Part shown: piece after piece, positions 1 to 7,107 of the stretch
Layout of the letters: each line of letters begins with the position of its first letter
Position numbering within the stretch: position 1 is the first letter of the stretch
Source of the DNA: a bacterium UBP1_UBA4771
GTDB lineage: Bacteria > Krumholzibacteriota > Krumholzibacteriia > Krumholzibacteriales > Krumholzibacteriaceae
Reading direction: 5' to 3'
Assembly (NCBI GenBank): GCA_002403295.1
Contig: DHHN01000140.1
Coordinates: forward strand, 1-8,176
DNA length: 8,176 nt
The notes under the pieces: model-generated
Told to the model about the DNA's origin: nothing
What the model saw: only the letters and a program-made list of their open reading frames with translations
Database searches by the model: none
Translations under genes and position numbers: made by a program

Positions 1-2035
1 TCTCGATCGAGATGCGGCCGCCGTGCGCCTCGACGAGCGACTTGCAGAGCACGAGCCCCACGCCGAGACCCTCCTTCTTCGTGCTGTGAAACGGATGGAA
101 CAGGTGCTCCCGGAGGTAGTCCGGATCGAATCCCGGCCCCGTGTCCCGCACGGTGACGCGCGCCCAGACGTCTTCCGCGCGCTCGACCGCGACGCGCACG
201 GCGCCGCCCGGCGGGGTCGCTTCGACGGCGTTCAGCGCGAGATTCTCGATGACGCGATTCATCGCCGTGGCGTCGATCCGGGCGCGGATGCCGGCGACCG
301 CCTCCTTTTCCACGCGCAGCCCTTTCTGCCCGGCGAGCGGCTCGACCGACGCCGCTGCGCGCTCGATGAGGGACGAGAGATCGATCTCGGCCTTCGATAT
401 CGTCGCCGGGAGCTTCCGCACGTTGAGCGAGTTGATGAGATGCTGCATCTTCTCGACGGACCGCTGGATCGTCTCGAGGGCATCGTGTTGGAACTCGGGG
501 CTTCCGATGTTGACGCGCGCGTTCTCGGCCATGAGCGAGAGCATCCCGACCGTGTTCTTGAGATCGTGGACGACGAAGGATGCGAACCGGTTGAACGATT
601 CCATCTGTCGCGATTCGATGATGCGCTCCTCCATGAGCATGTTGTCGAGAGCGAGCTTCGCCCGGTAGGCGACGAGGGAGAGGAAATCCTCGTCCTCCTC
701 CGTGTAGGAGCGGCCGAGGTCCATCTCCCCGAGCGCGATGAGGCCGCGCGTTTCGGCCCCCTGGCCGAGGCGCGCGGCGGCGCGAACCCACGACCAATCG
801 TCTGCTCCGGCGGCATCCCCGCCCGTCCCCCCGGCCGGCCGCTCGAGCGGTCTCTTGAGGATAAGGACCGGCTCGTCCGCCGTGAGCCGAAGCAGCTCCT
901 CCACGAGCTCGCGGTCGACCTCCTCCCTCGGAAAGCCGTAGTACCCGGCCTTGCCGGCGCCGATATTCGTCCAGAAAACGCCTCGCCGGACGACCATCGT
1001 GTCGCAGAGCGAGCTCGCGACGTTCGAGAGAAACTCCTCGGTCGTCGATCCCGATTCCATAATTTCGGCGTACCGCCGCCATTCCTTGCGGTAGTTGTAC
1101 CGCTGCAGGTAGAAGTTCTCGCCGAGAAAGGTGCGGAGCCGCCGTTTCGCCTTGCCCGAGATCAGGAGGGCGAGCAGCAGAAAGACGCCGAAGATGCCGA
1201 GGACGGTGGAGAGAAAACGGTCGTACGGGAGTCCGAGAATGCGGGCGAGCAGGGTGATGATGCCGAGCGAGAGAAGGTAGAGCGCCGACACGGTCACGCT
1301 CACGATGGATGGCTGCCTTCCCCGCGGCGCGGCGATCCGGAGATCGAAGAGCGGATAGCGAAGCGACGCGTAGAGGAACGATACGCAGAGCGCGACGACG
1401 CCGCAGGCCTGGACGGCGAGGGCGTCGCGGTCGATGGTCGCGATCGCGAGCACCCGGCTCATGACCGCGATGTTGACGATCGAAGCGGTGAGAATGCCGA
1501 GGAACGGATATTTCAGGGTGACCTTGTCCGCGACCGTCGCCGCGCGGTAGGTGTTCTCGAAGAGGTGCAGAAAGAGGACGTTCACGAGGATCAGGTAAAC
1601 GGCCGCCGCCTTTCCGGCGGCGGTGAAGGTCAATCCCCAGAACGCCCCGTCGGGGGTGAAATGGATGCTCGCCGCGAAGAACCGCGCGGGAAGAAAGGCC
1701 GCGGCGGCGGCGGGCACGAGGGCGAGAGCGGCGATCCACGGCGTCCGTCGAACGATAACTTCTCTTTCGTTTTCCCGGCCGAACGCCGCGAAAAACGGAA
1801 TTCCGAGCGCCGGGAAGAAGACGAAGAGAGCGAGCGTCGTCCGCGCATGGGCGAGCGCGCGTTCCGGCTCGCGCGCGAGGAGCAAGAGGAGGATCGACGC
1901 GTGGGCCGCGGCGAGGACGAGGGCCGCGAGCGCGAAGATGCGCCGCTGCGGCCGCGCTCCCCCGCGGACGTGGACGGCGATCAGGACGGCGAGGAACGCG
2001 AGCGAGGCGAGCGCGAGAAGCACCGTCAGGTTCAC
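1..2035 (-). CDS. prsK: PEP-CTERM system sensor histidine kinase PrsK (C-terminus cut by window edge)
   Basis: This frame was read directly on the complementary strand; it is open from a GTG at 2035 to the window edge, giving 678 codons. The first ~295 residues form a multi-helix membrane sensor region. A short linker (about 306-325, with NYRKEW at 314-319) follows, then a GAF-like region (~330-465). The kinase core has the H-box HDLKN with His490 as the phospho-acceptor, the N-box NLALNAVEA (598-606), the G1 box DTGPGFD (631-637) and the G2 box GLGVGL (656-661). This architecture and the linker match PrsK, the kinase that accompanies exosortase loci and pairs with the sigma-54 activator PrsR. 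Only the last ~10-15 residues should be missing. The GTG overlaps the TGA of the TPR gene by 4 nt, with GGGGAGG 6 nt upstream as ribosome binding site, so translation is probably coupled. The input signal is unknown. The kinase assignment is near certain and the PrsK subtype is strong, supported by the neighbours. Confidence 0.92.
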   Translation of the reverse strand, partial: MNLTVLLALASLAFLAVLIAVHVRGGARPQRRIFALAALVLAAAHASILLLLLAREPERALAHARTTLALFVFFPALGIPFFAAFGRENEREVIVRRTPWIAALALVPAAAAAFLPARFFAASIHFTPDGAFWGLTFTAAGKAAAVYLILVNVLFLHLFENTYRAATVADKVTLKYPFLGILTASIVNIAVMSRVLAIATIDRDALAVQACGVVALCVSFLYASLRYPLFDLRIAAPRGRQPSIVSVTVSALYLLSLGIITLLARILGLPYDRFLSTVLGIFGVFLLLALLISGKAKRRLRTFLGENFYLQRYNYRKEWRRYAEIMESGSTTEEFLSNVASSLCDTMVVRRGVFWTNIGAGKAGYYGFPREEVDRELVEELLRLTADEPVLILKRPLERPAGGTGGDAAGADDWSWVRAAARLGQGAETRGLIALGEMDLGRSYTEEDEDFLSLVAYRAKLALDNMLMEERIIESRQMESFNRFASFVVHDLKNTVGMLSLMAENARVNIGSPEFQHDALETIQRSVEKMQHLINSLNVRKLPATISKAEIDLSSLIERAAASVEPLAGQKGLRVEKEAVAGIRARIDATAMNRVIENLALNAVEATPPGGAVRVAVERAEDVWARVTVRDTGPGFDPDYLREHLFHPFHSTKKEGLGVGLVLCKSLVEAHGGRISIE

Positions 2036-3561
2036 TTCCCGCCTCCCCGGAGCCGGGAGAGCTCTTTTTCGGCCGCGCGCGCGAGCTCGGTTCCCGGGTA
2101 CTTCGCGACGCACGTTTCGAGTAGGCGCGCGGCGCCTTCCGGGTCCGCGAGCTCGCGCTCGTGGATCGAGGCCGCTCGCAGATAGTTTTCCCGGAAGGGG
2201 GTGTAGTCCGGGTAGCGGTCGGGAAGCCTCACGAGGCGTTCCGCCGCCTCGCGCCACCGCGTGCGCTCCGCGAGCGTCCGCACGACGTATTCCTCCGCCA
2301 TGATGCGCGTGCTCGGCGCTCGCTGCTCGCCGGCGAGCCTCTCGTAGTGCTCGAGCGCCCGTTCGTACGCCGCGGCCGCCGCGTCCGTCTCGCCCTTCGT
2401 CCCGTACGCGCGGGCGACCCGCAGCGGCGCCTCGAACCCCTGGAGGGTCTCGGGGTAGTCGGCGTATATCGCCTTGTAACGCAGCGACGCCTCTTCCCAT
2501 CGGCCCGCGCGCTCGTCCATTTCGGCGAGTTGCCAGGCCGCTTCGACCGCCTCGCTCACGCGGTCCCGGAAGGAGCCGGCCACGCGCTCGTAGAGGGCGC
2601 GGGCGGCATCGAGGCGTCCCGCGCGCCGATCGATGCCCGCGGCGGAGAGCAGCGCCGCCGCCGCCTCGCGTTCACGCGGGTAACGTTCGGCGATCGAGAG
2701 GTAGGTCGCGCGCGCTTCCTGCGGGCGGCCGAGACCGCTCTCCTGTATCCTGGCCTCGACGAACAGCGCCGAGGAGACGTCCTGCGGCAGCGGGTACAGC
2801 TCCCGCAGCCCGCGGGCCAGCGCGAGCCCCTGATCCCAGCTCTTCTGCTGCAGGTAGACGGCGAGAAGGTTGAATCGCGCCTCCTTGAGAAGTCCGGGGT
2901 CCGTTTCCGCCGCGATGAGGCCCGTGTAGAGGCGCTCCGCATCGCGATACCAGCGCGCGGACTCGCCCGGGCGCGAGGCCCGCGCGGCGAGATCGGCCAG
3001 CTTGATCGGTACCACGAGGTAGCGGGAGTTCATACGCGCGGTGCGGGCGACGGAGTCGGCCGGAAGGAACTCGCGATAAAAGCGCTCGTAAAAGTGCTCC
3101 GCGCGATCGTTTTCCCCGAGCTCCTCGGAGATGATCGCCGCCGAGTAGACGGCGTTGGCCTTCGCGGGCGGGATGGCGGCCGCGTAGTCGATCGCCTTCT
3201 CGAAATCGCTCCGCGACTCCCGCAGGAGCCCCGCGCGGAACTGGAGCTCGGCGAGCTCCATCTGGGCGGTGACCACGATCTCCTCGATCCCTTTCGACGA
3301 GGCGGCCGCCGCGGCATGCTCGCTCACGAGGCCGCGGTACGCGCCGGTGGCGCCGGCGAGAAACTCGGGCCTCATGCCCCCCGCGGCGGCCTGCTCCCTC
3401 AGCTTGCGCGCCTTGAAGAGCTTCTTCTCGGCCTCGTAACGTTCGTCGCCGCGCCGGGACCCGCAGGCGCCGAACAGCACGAGCGCCGCGATCGCGCACG
3501 CGGCCGCCGCCGTTCCCCGGACGCGCCGTCGGCGCATCGCACGTTTGCGGATTGCCTTCAT
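2032..3561 (-). CDS. TPR-repeat probable lipoprotein of the exosortase operon
   Basis: This 509-aa protein begins with a basic stretch and hydrophobic helix (residues 1-33) ending LVLFGAC at Cys33. This looks like a lipoprotein signal, although Phe at -3 is not the canonical Leu, so a plain membrane anchor is possible. The rest is alpha-helical with recurring tetratricopeptide signatures, for example AYRGL, FYERFY, ATYLSIAERYP, ALYERVAGSF, LRYKAIYADYP, AAYERALEHYE and LLETCVAKYP. TPR proteins act as protein-interaction scaffolds, and this one would face the periplasm. The ATG at 3561 overlaps the stop of the upstream membrane-protein gene (ATGA) with GAGGAG just before it. The frame stays open further upstream, but that extension only shadows the membrane-protein gene. 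It is much shorter than the PrsT TPR protein of other exosortase loci (from memory about 900 aa), so I do not give it that symbol. A role in assembly or trafficking of sorted proteins or exopolysaccharide is inferred from location. Confidence 0.85.
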   Translation of the reverse strand: MKAIRKRAMRRRRVRGTAAAACAIAALVLFGACGSRRGDERYEAEKKLFKARKLREQAAAGGMRPEFLAGATGAYRGLVSEHAAAAASSKGIEEIVVTAQMELAELQFRAGLLRESRSDFEKAIDYAAAIPPAKANAVYSAAIISEELGENDRAEHFYERFYREFLPADSVARTARMNSRYLVVPIKLADLAARASRPGESARWYRDAERLYTGLIAAETDPGLLKEARFNLLAVYLQQKSWDQGLALARGLRELYPLPQDVSSALFVEARIQESGLGRPQEARATYLSIAERYPREREAAAALLSAAGIDRRAGRLDAARALYERVAGSFRDRVSEAVEAAWQLAEMDERAGRWEEASLRYKAIYADYPETLQGFEAPLRVARAYGTKGETDAAAAAYERALEHYERLAGEQRAPSTRIMAEEYVVRTLAERTRWREAAERLVRLPDRYPDYTPFRENYLRAASIHERELADPEGAARLLETCVAKYPGTELARAAEKELSRLRGGGK

Positions 3562-4388
3562 CGCTTCTCCTCTTTCATGCGCGTGTCGAGAACATAGATG
3601 GTCAGACTTCCCATGAGAAGGTACCCCGCCGCGAATTCCATGAACGCCCCGGCAATCTGCGACTGAACGAGAAATTCCGGGGAGAGTTGAAACGCGATCG
3701 CCCGGGGATTGAGCGCGAGCAGCAAGGTCGGCACCGTGACGGCGAACGGCACGGCGACGAGCGCGAGGGATTCGACGAAATGCCGCCCCGCGAACATGAC
3801 GCTCCGCTTCACCGCGTCGATCGATGAGCGTCCCTCGAGCATGACGAACGGGACGGCGTATATGAAAATCGCCTGAACGACGAGACCGGCGGAGATGCCG
3901 ATCCCGAGCTCCCATGCGCGGGGTATCGCGGCGATCCGGTGGAGCAGCGCCGCGGACAGCCGGAACACGGCGAACAGCGCCGCCGAAACGATCGCGGCCG
4001 AGACGGCCAGGTGAACGTAGCGGGAACGCGCCCGCGCCGCGCCGGCCCGGAGGGAAAGCCGCTCGCCGCGTGCCGCGAGGGCCACGAGGAGCACGGTCGC
4101 GCCCTGCGCGAACGACAGGACGAGGATTTCGAGGGGGATGTCGAGCCGCCCGAGAACCGCCGGCATGGCGATGAGACGGTCGGGATAGTGAGAGAGCGCC
4201 TCGGCGCCCGGGCCGGGCCGCAGCGCCCTCCAGAGGTGCGCGGCGGCGCCGGAAGAGTCTCGCGCGTACAGGAGAACGACGGCGGTCTTGAGAAGAAAAT
4301 AGACCGCGAGGGGCGCCGCCGGCCGGCCCCGCCGCAGGAGGCCGACGGCGACACGGAACGCCTTGAGGACGCTCTTTATTCCGGTCAC
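3558..4388 (-). CDS. Six-helix inner-membrane protein of unknown function in exosortase operon
   Basis: This 276-aa protein has about six predicted membrane segments (roughly 24-41, 84-106, 125-148, 160-183, 205-225, 245-267) and a charged C-terminal tail (RMKEEKR). Before the fifth helix is the segment MLEGRSSIDAVKRS (183-196). It resembles the 'V-x-E-G...A-x-x-R-S' signature of several loosely related polytopic families (DUF975 / glycerophosphodiesterase membrane-domain type), but I cannot place it firmly. The start is a GTG at 4388. The frame meets the EpsI stop upstream with no ATG in between, and AAAGGAG lies 3 nt before the GTG, a rather short spacing. The 33-nt gap after the EpsI gene and the 4-nt overlap with the TPR gene make co-transcription very likely. 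A support role in PEP-CTERM sorting or envelope polymer export is inferred from position only. Confidence 0.82.
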   Translation of the reverse strand: MTGIKSVLKAFRVAVGLLRRGRPAAPLAVYFLLKTAVVLLYARDSSGAAAHLWRALRPGPGAEALSHYPDRLIAMPAVLGRLDIPLEILVLSFAQGATVLLVALAARGERLSLRAGAARARSRYVHLAVSAAIVSAALFAVFRLSAALLHRIAAIPRAWELGIGISAGLVVQAIFIYAVPFVMLEGRSSIDAVKRSVMFAGRHFVESLALVAVPFAVTVPTLLLALNPRAIAFQLSPEFLVQSQIAGAFMEFAAGYLLMGSLTIYVLDTRMKEEKR

Positions 4389-4421
4389 GGGCTCCTTTCT
4401 TTTCCGCTCGGGCTCCGGGGA

Positions 4422-5090
4422 TCACCCGTCGTCCGACGCGATTTCGCGCGGCGTCGCCGCGTCGATCCAGGGAGCGATCTCCTCGGCGAATCGGGCGATC
4501 GAACGCGCCGCCTCGCGGGCGTCCTCATCCGCCCCGAGCTCCATCGAGAAACGGATGAAGACGGTCGCGCGCGATCGTCCGAGCAGCGAGCTCTTCATCT
4601 GGCTCCACTTGAGGGCGAACTCGTCGGCGAGGACGCCGTCCGCCGAGAGGAACCAGTATAGGACAAAGTGCCGTTCGGCGCCATTCGAGATGACGAGATT
4701 TCTCGCGGAGCGCGGAACGCCGCCGACGACGATCCGGGACGTTCCCTCGGCGAGAATGTTCCATCCGGCCCCGGGGTAGCAGTGTTTCGGCGAGTGGATC
4801 TGGGAGTGCTCCTGGGGAGAGGCGAAGTACGCGACGAAGAGCCAAATCGTGGGTTCCCCCGCGCGACGGTACGTGCGAAAGAGCGTCGCGTCGGCTCCGA
4901 GCAGATCGATGACGGCCCCGCCGACCGCCTCGTCCTCCGCCGTATAGCCGGCGGCCTGTCCGGGGATGCGCTCGAGGGCGGGAGGCGCCGGCGCGTCGAC
5001 GCGGCGATAGCGCATCGCGTACGTGTAGGCGATGAGCGCGACAAGCAGGGCGATCAGCGTCCCGCGGGTCGTTCGTTTCGCAGCGGCCAT
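4422..5090 (-). CDS. epsI: EpsI-type exosortase-associated protein
   Basis: This 222-aa protein has an N-terminal membrane anchor (about residues 11-26) followed by a periplasmic domain. It carries the EpsI hallmark HSPKHCYPGAGW at 99-110, followed by a beta-rich stretch with LVISNGAERHFVLYWF (132-147) and a C-terminal helix. EpsI domains occur either fused to the C-terminus of an exosortase or as a separate neighbouring gene; here it is separate. Family knowledge links EpsI to exosortase function and exopolysaccharide production, but its biochemical activity is not settled; the conserved His/Cys cluster suggests a catalytic or assembly role. The ATG at 5090 lies inside the end of the exosortase gene (37-nt overlap) and gives the expected anchor-plus-domain length. 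Its ribosome binding site is only a modest GGGGTG. The longer open frame upstream shadows the exosortase gene. Confidence 0.9.
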   Translation of the reverse strand: MAAAKRTTRGTLIALLVALIAYTYAMRYRRVDAPAPPALERIPGQAAGYTAEDEAVGGAVIDLLGADATLFRTYRRAGEPTIWLFVAYFASPQEHSQIHSPKHCYPGAGWNILAEGTSRIVVGGVPRSARNLVISNGAERHFVLYWFLSADGVLADEFALKWSQMKSSLLGRSRATVFIRFSMELGADEDAREAARSIARFAEEIAPWIDAATPREIASDDG

Positions 5091-5929
5091 GCGAGCACCC
5101 CCCGGACGACGAGCAGCATGACGAATCCGGTGCCGAATACGATGAGTCCCGATATCTCGTGAAGGATGCCGTCCGCGAAGGCCGGACCGGCCACCTGCGC
5201 GCCGATCGCCGTCAGCGCGAGCCGGACCGTGTTGGCGGCGATCGCGATTGGAATGGAGGATGCCGCGAGGATCGCGCGCCGGCCCGTCCCGAGCCCCGAC
5301 GCGGCGCAGAGCACGAGGGCGAGCGTGACGAGCGTCATGAGCGAGCGCAGCCCGCTGCACGCCGCGACGACTTCGAGGGTGTAGTTGGGAAGGACGAGGA
5401 TGTTGCCGCGGCGGATAACCTCGACGCCGATGCCGTGAAGCGTTCCCGCCGCGAGCCTCGCGCTCATGAGCTGCATCGGAAACGTGAGCCGATAGTAGAC
5501 GATATAGGGAAGAGGGATCATCATGAAAAGAAAAAGCAGCGGGAAGGCGAGCGAGCGGACGAACGCCGCGCCCCGAAGAAGCAGCAGTATCCCGATGAGC
5601 ATGAGCGGCAGCGAGAGGCGCGCGGTAAAAAGCTCCGAGGCGGCCGTCCCGGCGATGAGGAGCGCGGACGAGCAGGCGACGAGCGCCCATCCCGTGGCCG
5701 GGGCGCTCCCTCCTCCCGCCGAACGCAGGGAGCCGCGTCTGCGCCAGACGAAGAAAGCCGAAACGAGCGGCACGGCGATCCCGTGCTGGTAGTTGGGATC
5801 GAGGATCCACTGCCTCGCGAGCGTGACGAGCACGGGGAAGTAGAGGACGGCGAAGAGCGCCGCGACCGCGAGCCCCGCGACGCCCGGTGTCATAAGCGGC
5901 TGTGCGGCCCGCGCCGCCGTTTCACGCAT
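5054..5929 (-). CDS. xrt: Exosortase (PEP-CTERM protein-sorting transpeptidase)
   Basis: This 291-aa polytopic membrane protein has about eight hydrophobic segments. The exosortase catalytic signature is complete: Cys191 in VVAACSGLRS, Arg236 in IPIAIAANTVRLAL, and His257 in GILHEISG. Arg195 of the CSGLRS motif is also present. The WILDPNYQHG segment (41-50) is typical of the N-terminal part of the family. The enzyme is expected to cleave the PEP-CTERM tail of secreted proteins at the outer face of the inner membrane, by analogy with sortase. The ATG at 5929 has GGGAGG about 7 nt upstream, a strong ribosome binding site. The EpsI gene begins before this gene ends. I cannot assign the subtype (A, B, C etc.) with certainty, so the symbol is generic. 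The obvious substrate is encoded just upstream (6826-6119) on the same strand but in its own terminated unit. Confidence 0.95.
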   Translation of the reverse strand: MRETAARAAQPLMTPGVAGLAVAALFAVLYFPVLVTLARQWILDPNYQHGIAVPLVSAFFVWRRRGSLRSAGGGSAPATGWALVACSSALLIAGTAASELFTARLSLPLMLIGILLLLRGAAFVRSLAFPLLFLFMMIPLPYIVYYRLTFPMQLMSARLAAGTLHGIGVEVIRRGNILVLPNYTLEVVAACSGLRSLMTLVTLALVLCAASGLGTGRRAILAASSIPIAIAANTVRLALTAIGAQVAGPAFADGILHEISGLIVFGTGFVMLLVVRGVLAWPLRNERPAGR

Positions 5930-5955
5930 GAAGATCCTCCCTCGCGTCGTTTATT

Positions 5956-5982
5956 TCTATACCGTCGGCCGCGCCGATACAA
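5956..5982 (-). promoter_or_regulatory. Candidate sigma-70-like promoter for the exosortase operon
   Basis: On the minus strand, TTGTAT (5982-5977) and TATAGA (5961-5956) are separated by 15 nt, about 26 nt before the exosortase ATG. Each box matches the consensus at four of six positions and the spacer is short, so this is only a candidate. It is the best promoter-like match I found in the gap behind the terminator at 6056-6090. I found no -24/-12 element with correct spacing here. Confidence 0.3.
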
Positions 5983-6021
5983 GAGAAATGGAGCGGCCGA
6001 AAAACCGTCGGGCGGATCGAT

Positions 6022-6045
6022 CGCGGGGCCGCAAGCGGCCGCGCG
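6022..6045. repeat. GC-rich inverted repeat between terminator and exosortase promoter region
   Basis: The arms CGCGGGGCCGC (6022-6032) and GCGGCCGCGCG (6035-6045) are inverted copies with one mismatch and almost no spacer. The repeat lies between the intrinsic terminator of the PEP-CTERM gene and the exosortase start. No T-tract follows closely on either strand, so it is not an obvious terminator. It could be chance in GC-rich DNA, a secondary hairpin, or a protein-binding site. Confidence 0.4.
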
Positions 6046-6055
6046 CGACAACGGC

Positions 6056-6090
6056 AAAAAAAGAGCGGGCACCGCAGCAGGTACCCGCTC
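6056..6090 (-). terminator. Intrinsic terminator of the PEP-CTERM protein gene
   Basis: Read on the minus strand, GAGCGGG (6090-6084) pairs with CCCGCTC (6069-6063); after one mismatch two further pairs form, leaving an ~8-nt loop. A run of seven T (6062-6056) follows immediately. It lies about 28 nt after the stop codon of the PEP-CTERM gene. It separates the substrate from the exosortase operon, so the two are independent units, barring readthrough. Confidence 0.85.
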
Positions 6091-6118
6091 GAAAGCCGGC
6101 GCATCGGGAAGGAGGCGC

Positions 6119-6826
6119 TTAATCTTTCTTTCTCCTCAGGACGGGGATCATGCCGAGGAGCCCGAGGCCGAGCAGGCCCAGCGTTCCCGGCTCGGGGGTC
6201 GCGTAGTACGATGCGTCGTGCGAGTAGGGGTTCACGTGGGTCCGGCCTTCCGAATCGACCCCGACCGCGTCGAAGTGCACCCAGCTGTAACCGCTCACGA
6301 CGACGTTGACGAGGATCTCGTCGCCCCAGCCGGGATTTCCGATCCGGCCGTGATTGTACTCGTATGCGTTCACCCGGCTATTGTCGATACGGCCGAGGCT
6401 CTGGAAGTTGTACCGTCCGACGCCCGCCGGCATGTGGCGATGGAGGGACGGGTTCGCGCTTATGGATAGCGGCGCCGCGTTCACGTACGTATCGAAACCG
6501 AGGATTTCGATCCCGTTCACGTAAACCGTTCCGCTCTGATTCTTCGGCGTCGAGAGCATCAGCCAGGTATCGAGATAATCGTAGCTCGGTTGATTGCGCC
6601 TGTAGCCGAACATGCTTCCGCTTCCCGATCCCACGGGATTCCAGTAGCCGACGACCTTGAGATCGAAGTTCGAGTTGTTTGTGATCCAGGAATTGAACTC
6701 CTGCTGGTAGAAACTGTGGTAGCTCGATCCCACGATGTAGGTCTGGAGCCTCGGCACCGCGATGGCGGCGACGGCGAGACTCATGACAGCCGCAAGCGTA
6801 ACTGCAAATGTGATAAATCGTTTCAT
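6119..6826 (-). CDS. Secreted PEP-CTERM sorting-domain protein (probable choice-of-anchor N type)
   Basis: This 235-aa protein is a complete exosortase substrate. It has a signal peptide (basic MKR, hydrophobic core to about residue 21, likely cut after AIA at 23). A cysteine-free, aromatic- and Asn-rich mature domain (24-210) follows. The tail is a textbook PEP-CTERM signal: PEP at 211-213, hydrophobic helix GTLGLLGLGLLGMIPVL (214-230) and basic end RRKKD. The segments LQTYIVGSSYH (27-37) and SGYSWVHFDAVG...YSHDA (178-205) remind me of the 'choice-of-anchor N' family seen with several surface-anchoring tails; this is from memory. The ATG at 6826 follows AAGGAGAGGG and gives a proper signal peptide; the open frame extends upstream to 6937 without either feature. 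Control appears to be through the sigma-54 promoter at 6897-6912, linking it to PrsK/PrsR. A role in envelope, biofilm or floc matrix is inferred from other PEP-CTERM proteins. Confidence 0.93.
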   Translation of the reverse strand: MKRFITFAVTLAAVMSLAVAAIAVPRLQTYIVGSSYHSFYQQEFNSWITNNSNFDLKVVGYWNPVGSGSGSMFGYRRNQPSYDYLDTWLMLSTPKNQSGTVYVNGIEILGFDTYVNAAPLSISANPSLHRHMPAGVGRYNFQSLGRIDNSRVNAYEYNHGRIGNPGWGDEILVNVVVSGYSWVHFDAVGVDSEGRTHVNPYSHDASYYATPEPGTLGLLGLGLLGMIPVLRRKKD

Positions 6827-6896
6827 CGTTCCCTCTCCTTCTCTGCGTCGGCTTTCTCTATACATGCCATCAATAACGCCTTTCTGCGCTCCATGG

Positions 6897-6912
6897 TTGC
6901 AAGCGGTATGCC
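6897..6912 (-). promoter_or_regulatory. Sigma-54 (RpoN) -24/-12 promoter of the PEP-CTERM gene
   Basis: On the minus strand the element reads GGCATACCGCTTGCAA. The invariant GG (-25/-24) and GC (-13/-12) are separated by exactly 10 nt, and GGCA and TTGCA match the consensus TGGCAC-N5-TTGCW. The predicted start of transcription is near 6887, giving an untranslated leader of about 61 nt before the ATG at 6826. Use of sigma-54 fits the biology: PrsR, the partner of the PrsK kinase in this window, belongs to the sigma-54-dependent activators. Confidence 0.75.
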
Positions 6913-6964
6913 CCCCAGAGGTAATTGTATAATTCATTGATATAATAGATATTATGGTGATTGA

Positions 6965-6985
6965 CCCCCTGGGGGAATATTTCCC
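6965..6985. promoter_or_regulatory. Nested inverted repeats, candidate activator-binding site (UAS)
   Basis: Three blocks, CCCCC (6965-6969), GGGGG (6971-6975) and TTCCC (6981-6985), form two overlapping perfect inverted repeats: CCCCC-T-GGGGG, and GGGAA-TAT-TTCCC (6973-6985). The second is 13 bp and symmetric. They lie at about -78 to -98 relative to the predicted sigma-54 start, where enhancer-binding activators of the NtrC class normally sit. Binding by PrsR is inference; the symmetry and position are seen directly. Confidence 0.45.
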
Positions 6986-7107
6986 GAAATCGTTTGTGTA
7001 AAAATATTCGACACCATCGGCAGCCGCGATGGGCCTGAAATCGAGCGATCGACAGGGAGCGGGGCCGAGTCATCGAATGCAGTCGATATCTCTTGCTTTT
7101 CGGGATT

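Noticed and set aside
23..2185. 720-codon open frame on the plus strand
   Set aside because: It lies opposite the prsK gene, whose frame has clear kinase motifs. The plus-strand translation is Arg/Glu-rich low-complexity sequence, typical of an antisense shadow in GC-rich DNA.
2161..3597. 478-codon plus-strand frame opposite the TPR gene
   Set aside because: It has no recognisable domain and charged low-complexity content. The opposite strand encodes a coherent TPR protein.
3562..4425. N-terminal extension of the TPR protein frame to 4425
   Set aside because: The extension is Arg/Pro/Ala-rich and lies over the membrane-protein gene. The ATG at 3561 has a ribosome binding site and gives a signal sequence.
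5159..6469. 436-codon plus-strand frame across the exosortase and terminator region
   Set aside because: It runs antisense through the exosortase, the intergenic terminator and the PEP-CTERM gene, and its composition is Arg/Glu-rich shadow sequence.
6827..6937. Upstream extension of the PEP-CTERM protein to 6937
   Set aside because: It would begin upstream of the predicted sigma-54 start of transcription and bury the signal peptide. The ATG at 6826 has a good ribosome binding site.
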